A DNA stretch of 64,000 nt from Theropithecus gelada (Eukaryota; Chordata; Mammalia; Primates; Cercopithecidae). Location of the stretch: contig NC_037680.1 of the NCBI RefSeq assembly GCF_003255815.1, forward strand, positions 13,428,603 through 13,492,602. The letters run 5' to 3'. The position numbers and the translations under genes were made by a program. Below, in pieces: positions 49,951 to 64,000 of the stretch. Below the pieces are notes generated by a model. It saw only the letters and a list, made by a program, of their open reading frames with translations, ran no database searches and was not told the DNA's origin. Position 1 is the first letter of the stretch, and the number at the start of each line of letters is the position of its first letter.

Positions 49951-50980
49951 AGCTAACTCAATCCATGAATTAATGATATATTATAAAATAATCTAAAATA
50001 TAAATTTCAAATAAAAATGTATTGAAAAATAGCAGAAAATTTCAGCAGACAGCATTTATTCATTTGTAAATATTATTTGTAATATTTACTTTTATAATAT
50101 TATTTATCAGTAATAGCCTCAGTACCAACATTAACAAAAATAGATAAAGAGTCATTTCATTTTGCCTGGAAACTCACTTAGGACAGAGAAGAAAAAGGCT
50201 TTGGAGGAGTGAAAATAAAACATAAGATGCAGACACATAACTTAAAACACTCTATTAGATTAAGTAAAGGGCCTAACTTGTCTCAGTAGTTGGTAACTTT
50301 GAGTAACAAAAAGGTTAAATTATGTTCACAGTACAATGTTTAAAAAATCAGAAATATATAGAAAGTATTTGAAAAAAAATGTTTCTTTCCAAGCTGTTAT
50401 GGCAAAAAAACCAGAATGCCTGGCTATCCTAAAAACTCTGACTCTCTAGAAATATCTCATTTCCTATAGGCTTAAATATATAAAATTTCAGAACAGTAAA
50501 ACATTGCCATCACTACAAATATATTCTATTAATAGTTTGACTTTCTAAATTAATGTTTAAAAAACTGAAAGCACTATAAGAATATTAGAACCTGCAGAAA
50601 ATGTCAAAGATTAAATCATTCTACTGAAAACTTTTCAATCACTGATGAGTAAAATTAGATAAAGGTTAAGAGAAACAGACACACTTTGCCTCACTATAAT
50701 ATATAAGAAGAATACACAAAGAAGCTAAGAATCAAGAAAAGTCAATCTTAGACTTTTTTTTTAAAGCAATGCAAGTTTTTTTCAAATAAAATATTACAAA
50801 GAAACTCAACATTTGTAAAGTAGAAAAAGTGAGACCACTATAGCTGAAGTAAAGTGGGGACCTCATAGCCCCATACCCTGTCTCAACCTCAGTTCTGTGA
50901 AAGACAGGTCTGTGAAACAGGGCTTGCAAATCATTGAGGGTTGCTCAGTCAATAAACTACTCAATTTTCGTTTTTCCTTT
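49951..50980. other. Intronic sequence, nothing recognised
   Basis: Very AT-rich; no exon or named repeat. Confidence 0.4.
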
Positions 50981-50984
50981 TCTT

Positions 50985-51280
50985 TTTCTTTTTTTTTCTT
51001 TTTTGAGAGTTTCGCTCTGTCGCCCAGGCTGGAGTGCAGTGGCGCGATCTCGGCTCACTGCAAGGTCCACCTCCCAGGTTCATGACATTCTCCTGCCTCA
51101 GTCTCCCAGGTAGCTGGGACTACAGGTGCCCGCCACCACGTCTGGCTAATTTTTTTGCATTTTTAGTAGAGACGGAGTTTCACTGTGTTAGCCAGAATGG
51201 TCTTGATCTCCTGACCTCGTGATCCATCCGCCTTGGCCTCCCAAAGTGCTGGGATTACAGGAGTAAGCCACAACACCCAA
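50985..51280 (-). mobile_element. AluY
   Basis: (CTTTT)n tail to 'gagtaagccacaacacc'. Flanking caattttcgttttt and caattttcattttt. Confidence 0.94.
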
Positions 51281-51284
51281 TTTT

Positions 51285-51655
51285 CATTTTTTCAATGCTG
51301 GTTTTCCATGTAGTTCTTTTACAAGACCCACTTCCAATCGACCTCCTCCACAAACCCTTCCAACTTAATCAATATGAAATTAATGGTTCCTCCCACAACA
51401 GTATCATAGAATTTATGATTGTAAACTTCACTTCCAATATTTCTAGTACCCTACATTTTACAGATACCACACAGAGATATACACCCCTCACTCATCCTTA
51501 CTTGATTAGAGGGAGGGCATGTGTCTTTTTTTTAAAAAAAATATACTTGAAGGTCTTTATACACATACAGATAAACAGCTATAATTTTGTGTGTTTTGAG
51601 GGGCGTGGCTTAAACAAAAACAAGCTCATTTTATACCTATTGTTCTATAATCTTT
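51285..51655. other. Intronic sequence, unassigned
   Basis: The 140-codon open frame over this stretch has no recognisable protein signature. Confidence 0.4.
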
Positions 51656-51659
51656 TAAA

Positions 51660-51985
51660 AAATTTTTTTATTTCCATAGTTTATTGGAGAACAGGTAGTG
51701 TTTGGTTACAAGAGTAAGTTCTTTAGTGGTGATTTGTGAGATTTTGGTGCACCCATCGCCCAAGCAGTATATACTGCACTCAATTTTACTCTTTTATCCC
51801 TCATCTGCTTCCCACCCTTTCCCCACGTCCCCAAAGTTCATTGTGTCATTCGTATGCCCTTTGCATCCTCATAGCTTAGCTCTCACTTAAGAGTGAGAAC
51901 GTATGATGTTTGGTTTTCCATTCTTGAGTTACTTCACTTAGAGTAATAATCTCCAATATCACCAGGTTGCTGCAAATGAAGGCAT
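51660..51985 (-). repeat. L1 3' UTR (L1PB/L1MA-like)
   Basis: 'gtggtgatttgtgagattttg', 'tcctcatagcttagctctca' and 'gatgtttggttttccattctt' landmarks. Confidence 0.9.
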
Positions 51986-52216
51986 GTTTCTTAATCCATA
52001 TTTCTAAGAACTTATCAAATAGAAGACTCAATAATATTTATTTGTTGAATACAGGAGTAAAATGGATACAGGAAAAAATGGCTTTAAAATGTTTTAGTAC
52101 AAAGAGTTAAGACATGTATTGATAACCATCCCTAGCTACTCTATATGAAAAGTTGGGAGCCTTTATGTACATTCACAGTTGTCCAGTTCCCAATACAGAT
52201 GTGGGAAGAGGCCAAT

Positions 52217-52578
52217 TGGTGTGATTTGGCTGTGTCCCCACCCAAATCTCACCTTGAATTGTAATAATCAGAATGTGTCAAGGGTGGGACCAGGTGGAGG
52301 TAACTGGATCATGGTGGGGGTTTCCCTCATGCTGTTTGCATGATAATGAGTGAGTCTCATGAGATCTGATGGTTTTAGAAGCATCTGGCATTATTTCCCC
52401 TGCTTGCACTCATTCTCTCTCTCCTGCCACCCTATGAAGAGGTGCCTTCTGCCATAACTTTAAGCTTCTTGAGGCCTCTCCCAGCCATATGGAACTGTGA
52501 GTCAATTAAATCTCTTTTCTTTATAAATTACCCAGTCTCAGGTATTTCTTTATAGCAGCATGAGAACGAACTAACACA
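52217..52578 (+). mobile_element. Solo LTR, THE1/MST type (MaLR)
   Basis: 362 bp starting TG and ending CA, with 5-bp target-site duplication ccaat at 52212-52216 and 52579-52583. Internal landmarks: 'tgtgtccccacccaaatctc', 'gagtctcatgagatctgatg' and 'aaattacccagtctcaggta'. Non-coding; regulatory potential only. Confidence 0.95.
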
Positions 52579-52589
52579 CCAATAAAGTT

Positions 52590-53205
52590 GTGGCTTCTTT
52601 GGACTTTTAAGTTTTATCAAAATTTAAGCTCATTACTCAAAAAGAAAAAGGAGGATACAGGGTGATATTTAATTTTAACCGTTCTTTCCATTTTTAAACA
52701 ATTGCTAGTCATAAAGAACATTTCATTTAATAAAAACTGGTATGGTAGGAATGTTTGCAACATCCTCTTTATGACACACTTGGAGGTGTTAATGTATTAA
52801 TGTAATAACAATACTTAGGGTGAGATGATGCTATTAGTGCTTTGTGCTTTTCAAATGCTCATGTGAACTTAAACATTAAATTCCAGGAGGACGCTTTGTG
52901 TCTGTATGTATCTGGGTACGGTTTAATTCACCATCATTGCCACCTCTGCTTTTCATTTTGAATTTTGTCTAAGACTATTGAGATAACACCACAATAAACC
53001 AGTTGTGCAAAACAGCAGGAGCTCTAAACAAAATTACATCAGCTTCCAAAGAAATCAGGATAGACTTCTTTAAAATTGAAGATGCAATCAATTGCATTTG
53101 CACTTTGCTAGTGTTCAAGATAAATTTTTAGACAGAGAAATGACTTAAACTTATTTAGAAAACCAACAATACTGTACGCTAGACATTTTAATAAAGTTTT
53201 TGAAA
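52590..53205. other. Intronic sequence, nothing recognised
   Basis: No exon or named repeat. Confidence 0.4.
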
Positions 53206-53212
53206 AGATTCC

Positions 53213-53849
<637 letters not shown>

Positions 53850-53982
53850 ATCAAAACAATCCACAAACCCCAAACCCACTTAAAGGAATATCTGCTACTT
53901 TACCTCCATGCTTAGAATAACTGGGGGGTGGGTGGTAGTAGGTATGGACCTGATTTAAAGCACTGGTTAAAACGTCAGGTGC

Positions 53983-54582
<600 letters not shown>

Positions 54583-54589
54583 GCACTCA

Positions 54590-55005
54590 TTACTGATAGA
54601 CAAGACCTCTGTTTGTCTAGATGATGAGATCTTTTCTTTTTTTCTGACTAGTTCAAGTGATCTTAAGTCAACAAAAAGAATAAATTAATAAAAATTCATT
54701 AATTTGTTCAGGAGGCATTAACTAGAAATATATTCCCAGGCACTGTGGTAAGTACACATGGCTCCTAGGAGTTCCAATCTGTGGAGAAAACCAGACAAGT
54801 GTGGTAGGATATGATTCAAACTGCAGCAGAAGTGAGAGCAGACAGGAACCAAAAGGCAACCAGAGATGGCAAATAGAGGTAGTGATATCTGAAGAATGTT
54901 TTGAAGGATTACTTTTTAGATGGACTTGAGAAAAATATGAGATACAGAAGGAAAGGAGTTAATCAGAGAAAGAATTACATAGAAATAGTAAAGCATAAAA
55001 AGTCA
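54590..55005. other. Intronic sequence, possible ancient repeat
   Basis: 54735-54960 ('attcccaggcactgtggtaag', 'gaagaatgttttgaaggatta') resembles an old mammalian repeat that I cannot name. Confidence 0.35.
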
Positions 55006-55010
55006 TGATG

Positions 55011-55284
55011 GGCTGGGTGCAGTGGCTCACACCTGTAATTGCAGCACATTGGGAGGCCGAGGCAGGTGGATCACTTGAGGCCAGGAGTTTGAGACTAGCC
55101 TGGCCAACATGGCAAAATCCCGTCTCTACTAAAAATACAAAAATTAGCTGGGTGTAGCGGTGCATGCCTATAATCCCAGCTACTCGGGAGGCTGAGGCAT
55201 GAGAATCACTTCAACACAGGAGATGGAGGTTGCAGTGAACTGAGACTGCTCCACCGCACTCCAGCCTGGGTAAGACTCTGTCAA
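55011..55284 (+). mobile_element. Alu
   Basis: 'ggctgggtgcagtggctcaca' to 'aagactctgtcaaaaaaa', slightly shortened right arm. Confidence 0.93.
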
Positions 55285-55286
55285 AA

Positions 55287-55455
55287 AAAAGGAGAGGGGA
55301 GGGGAAGGGAGGGGAGGAGAGAGGGGAGGGGTGGGGAGGGGAAGGGAGGGGAGGGGAAGGGAGGGGAGGGGCAAGGGGAGGGGTGGGAAGGGGAGAGAGG
55401 AGAGAGGAGGAGAGAGGAGAGGAGAGAAGAGAGGAGAGGAGGAGAAAGAGAGAAG
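55287..55455. repeat. Polypurine (GGGGA/GGAGA)n tract
   Basis: About 165 bp of G and A on the plus strand, grown from the Alu tail. Confidence 0.97.
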
Positions 55456-55494
55456 GTCACAGTGTTTGATAACAGAAGAAAAAAAGAAAACTAA

Positions 55495-55625
55495 CATTTG
55501 TTGTTGTATTCCTCCTATGCTTTACATAAGCAATCCAATGGCAAAAGTATTATTACTGCCTACTTTAAACAAGAGATAGTTGAAGCTAAGAGATCAATTA
55601 ACTGGTCCAGTGTGATGTAAATAGT
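55495..55625 (-). repeat. Possible MIR fragment
   Basis: 'ttattactgcctactttaaa', 'gttgaagctaagagatcaatt' weakly fit a reverse MIR. Confidence 0.4.
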
Positions 55626-55739
55626 AATTGGTAAAGATTACAATAAATAGATGGAACTATCTCTAGAATTTCTGCCAGGGAATAGCAGAAGAAAATGGAA
55701 GAAACAGGTAGGGGCTAGCCTGTGTAGTGCTTTACTCTA

Positions 55740-56039
<300 letters not shown>

Positions 56040-56114
56040 TCTGCTCTGTGAAAGACACTGTTAAGAGAATGAAAAGACAAGCCACAGACTGGAAGAAAAT
56101 ATTAAAACATATCT

Positions 56115-56418
<304 letters not shown>

Positions 56419-56787
56419 AAAACATATCTAATAAAGACTTATACTTAAAATATACAAAGAACTCTTAAAACTCAACAACAAAAAAAGAAACAATACAATT
56501 TAAACATGGGTAAAAGATCTGAAGAGACCTCACCTAAGAAGATATGCAGATGGCAGATAAGCATATGAAAAGATCCTCAACAACATAGGTGAATAGAGAA
56601 TTACAAATGAAAATGAGATACTACTACACATACTTTAGAATAGCTAAAAGAAAAATGATAACACCAACTGCTAGTGAGGATGCAAAGCAAGCGGAACTGT
56701 CATTCACTGCTAATGGAAACGGAAAATGGTACAGCCAATACAAAACACAGCTGGACAATTTCTGTTAAAAAATATAGTCTTACCGTA

Positions 56788-57220
56788 TGTTATGGGTTGA
56801 ATTGGGTAATTCCCTCCCAAAAGATATATTGAAGTTCTAACCTCTAGTATTTCAGAATATGACCTTATTTATTTAAAAATAGGTTTGCTGCAGACATAAT
56901 TAGCTAAAATGAGGTCATAGTAGAGTAACCTTAATTCAATCTGACTAGTGTCCTTATAAGGGAAGAGGCATAGACACTCTGGAAGAATGGCATGTGAAGA
57001 CAGAGGCAGACAATGAAGTGATGCATCTGCAAACCAAGGAATGTCAAGGATTGCTGGCCTTCACTGGAAAGTAGGAGAAAGGCATGGAACAGATTATCCC
57101 TCAAAAACATCAGAAGAAATCTACCCTGCTGACACCTATTTCAGACTTCTAGCCTCCAGCTCTGAGAGTAAAAATTTCAGTTATTTTAAGCCACCCAGCT
57201 TGTGGTACTATCTTATGGCA
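56788..57220 (+). mobile_element. Solo LTR, MLT1 type (MaLR)
   Basis: 'tgttatgggttgaattgggta', 'ctagtgtccttataaggga', 'ggcatggaacagattatccc' and 'aagccacccagcttgtggta' in LTR order. Confidence 0.92.
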
Positions 57221-58069
57221 CACTCTATGATCTAGCAGTTTCACACTCCTAGATTTGAAAACCTATGATGACACAAAAACCTACATGTGAGTATGTACAG
57301 CAGCTTTATTGTCAAAAATTGGAAGCAACAAAGATGTCCTTTCAACTTTGTGAATGAAAAAACAAACTGTGGTACATCCATACAATGGAATAAAAATCAG
57401 TGATGAAAAGAAACGGCCATCAAGCTACGAAAAGACACGGATGAATTTTAATGCATATTGCTAAGTTAATAAAGCTAGTCTGTAAATATTAAACAATATA
57501 GGATTCTAATTATATGACATTCTGGAACAGGCAAAACTATAAAGTTGTTAAACATATCAGTGGTTACCAGGGGTTCAGCCCTAGGGGAAATTGAATAAAT
57601 GAGGCACAAGGGATTGTGTAGGTTAGTGAAACTGTTCTGTGTGATACTATAATGATGAATACAAGACATTACGCATTTGTGAAAATCCACAGAACTTTAT
57701 CACATAAAGAGTAAACCTGAATATACGCAAATATTTTAAAAATAACTGAGGAGGTCAAGGATACCAGGATGGAAAACAAAATGTGATAAAAGAATGTATA
57801 TGTATTACAAATGTCTGAAATACCCTCACTGGAGGGCGTGGGGGAATAAGGTGCTGACCTGAGTAACACTGGAAATGAATGGAGTCTGTAATAATAAAGT
57901 CAAAAGGAACTGTACATTATATCATGTTCTAGCTAATAAAGTTTTTTCCCATAGAGGTACACGTTAACAACTGTGAAATCGCTATTCATGTATAGTGGAA
58001 ATTAGCAATTAAGTAAATAGATGGCAGACGGTGGGACCCACTGTTAGGGTTAAAGATGACAGATACACA

Positions 58070-58130
58070 ATGTGTGTGCATAATAACGTGTGTGCATAGC
58101 AATGTGTGTGCATAGCAATACATGTGCACA
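58070..58130. repeat. 16-bp minisatellite, about four copies
   Basis: Units of gtgtgtgcatagcaat start at 58072, 58088, 58104 and (degenerate) 58120, directly abutting a duplicated LTR scrap. Confidence 0.9.
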
Positions 58131-58172
58131 GCATCTGCAAACCAAGGAACATCAAGGATTGCTGGCCTTCAC
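58131..58172. repeat. 42-bp copy of MLT1 LTR sequence from 57023-57064
   Basis: 40 of 42 positions match (gcatctgcaaaccaagga ... gctggccttcac). No other LTR sequence accompanies it. Confidence 0.9.
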
Positions 58173-58188
58173 ACCCTGCTATACATGT

Positions 58189-58275
58189 ACATATATATAT
58201 ATACACACACACACGCACACATATATACACACATATATAAATATATATGTGTATATCTATGTATAAATACACACA
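58189..58275. repeat. TA/CA microsatellite
   Basis: Alternating at/ac dinucleotide tracts. Confidence 0.97.
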
Positions 58276-58727
58276 CAAGTTAGTATACATAATCTCCTTG
58301 CTCTACAAGCTCATAGAACCTAGAAGGAAGGACACTTCCGGAGAAATGGAACGCCCAGGTCCTCATTCTAGTATTAATCTTCAGTAAAATGAAATTAGGG
58401 TTTTTTTTGGAGAAATGACTGATTCTAGACTGGGACAAGAAACACACAAGATGAGCCTGAAGCATCCTGTAGTACCAGAAAGTAAGAAAATGCTCAAAAA
58501 ACAAAAACAAAACAAAAAACTTCCAAAATGAAGGGGTTATGTCAAAGGGACACAGGAGTGGGTTCCCAATGGCCAAAGCTGAAACGATTTGAGCAACAAG
58601 AAAGTAGTAATGAATTATAACTCAAAGTATACAATTAATATCCATGAGTCCACAATGATATAAATACATGATTAAGTAAATAAATGAATGAATGAATTCC
58701 AAATAATTTATGTATTTACTCCAGCTT

Positions 58728-59616
<889 letters not shown>

Positions 59617-60185
59617 CTACCTTAAGCCAGGTGATCAGGATTAACATTAACAGTGATAAATCATATTGACAGTATGCATACTTTGTATGATGTGATGACA
59701 ACAGTACTTCATCTCTATGGTCTTCCCCACCAAAAACATATTACCCTAGTATAACCATGAGGAAAACACCAGTTGAATCCCAAATAAGGGACATTCTACA
59801 AAGTACTTAACCATTAATTTTCAGGACTGTAAAGGTCTTCAAAAACAAAGAGAGTGTGAGAAATTGTTACAACCCAGAGAAGCCTAAAGAGACATTACTA
59901 ATATATGTAGTAATGTGTTCCTGGATGAAATCGTAGTTGTTTTTTTCTTTTTTCTTTTTTTAAAAAAAAGGACATGAGAGAAAAACTGAGAAAACCTGCA
60001 TAAAGTATGGTCTGCAGTTAACAATAATATATTAATATTGGGTCATTAATTGAGACAAATGTACCATACTAATCTAAGATATCAATAATAGGGGAAACTG
60101 GGTGTGGGTATACAGGAACTCTGTAATATCTTTCTAACAATTATGTAAATCTAAAATTGTTTTAAATTAAGTTTTTTTTTAAAAA

Positions 60186-60420
60186 AAAAGCACATTCAAA
60201 AATAATAAAGTTGGACTAAGAAGCAAGGAAGTAAGCACACAGGTGACACTGACTTAAAGGACTACCGTGTAGTCTCACCAACACAAAATCTTAACTCGAT
60301 CACCTTCATTCTAACGTTACCGTCTTATTCCTTTGAGTCCTGTGTCTTCCAAATTCTGTCCTCAAGAGTCCTATTTCAAAAATAGAAAGTTTGGTACCTG
60401 GGGACTGTAAAAGAAATTGA
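60186..60420. other. Intronic sequence, nothing recognised
   Basis: No exon or repeat call. Confidence 0.3.
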
Positions 60421-60424
60421 TAGT

Positions 60425-60522
60425 GAGAGTTGGAGCTGAATCACTCCAATTATTTGACTTCAGGTCAAATTTCAGGTCCTGGCATCTTCTAGTTATATGT
60501 CCTTGGGCAATTTACTTAACCC
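60425..60522 (+). repeat. MIR fragment
   Basis: 'caggtcctggcatcttctagt' and 'tccttgggcaatttacttaac' in MIR order. Cut off at the L1 junction. Confidence 0.75.

Positions 60523-64000
<3,478 letters not shown>

Noticed and set aside
51295..51717. 140-codon open frame, the longest in the window
   Set aside because: No domain or recognisable similarity, AT-driven composition, and it runs into an L1 fragment. No splice or promoter context.

Overview
The window is intronic DNA from a primate, most likely an Old World monkey. Roughly a quarter of it is Alu sequence. Several young AluY copies (near 7.5, 22.4, 23.0, 25.3 and 26.0 kb) carry the variant set I associate with cercopithecine AluY subfamilies: 'ggctcaagcc' near the 5' end, 'gagatccggccactg', and 'ctagccgggcgaggtggcggg' or its complement. 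The genus cannot be told from the sequence alone. A 77-base N gap and a single N show that this is a draft assembly.

The only protein-coding gene I can support is ZRANB3, an annealing helicase/translocase and structure-specific endonuclease that acts at stalled replication forks. It lies on the minus strand. Three consecutive coding exons are present: 34701-34879 (helicase motif I, MGLGKT), 31199-31430 (motif II DESH and motif III LTGTP) and 26440-26525. Splice sites and reading phases agree across all three, giving about 166 codons (about residues 61-226) of the N-terminal SNF2 ATPase core. I could not find the flanking exons, so everything right of 34.9 kb and left of 26.4 kb is treated as intron.

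Layout. 0-9.6 kb holds old L1M fragments, Alus and a MIR. 9.6-13.4 kb is a 5'-truncated primate L1 on the minus strand with target-site duplications. 13.5-20.4 kb is mostly unassigned sequence with a few L2, L1 and Alu pieces. 20.4-26.4 kb has dense Alus, many nested, inside L1M remnants. 26.4-35 kb carries the three exons, an inserted L1 3' end and the two assembly gaps. 35-46.5 kb holds Alu clusters, one nested Alu pair and a probable LTR. 46.5-51 kb is AT-rich and nearly repeat-free. 51-60.2 kb holds several solo LTRs (THE1/MST-, MST/MLT1-, MLT1- and ERVL-type) and an old L1ME split by later insertions. 60.5-64 kb is a second primate L1, on the plus strand, running off the window edge.

I found no operon, CRISPR array, tRNA, rRNA or new gene system. 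The points most worth a second look are a 114-nt near-perfect hairpin at 31833-31946, a 148-bp pair of 97%-identical blocks 3.9 kb apart, three copies of one target site around two adjacent Alus, young AluY copies within 170 bp of the 5' splice sites of two ZRANB3 exons, and the two long inverted L1s.
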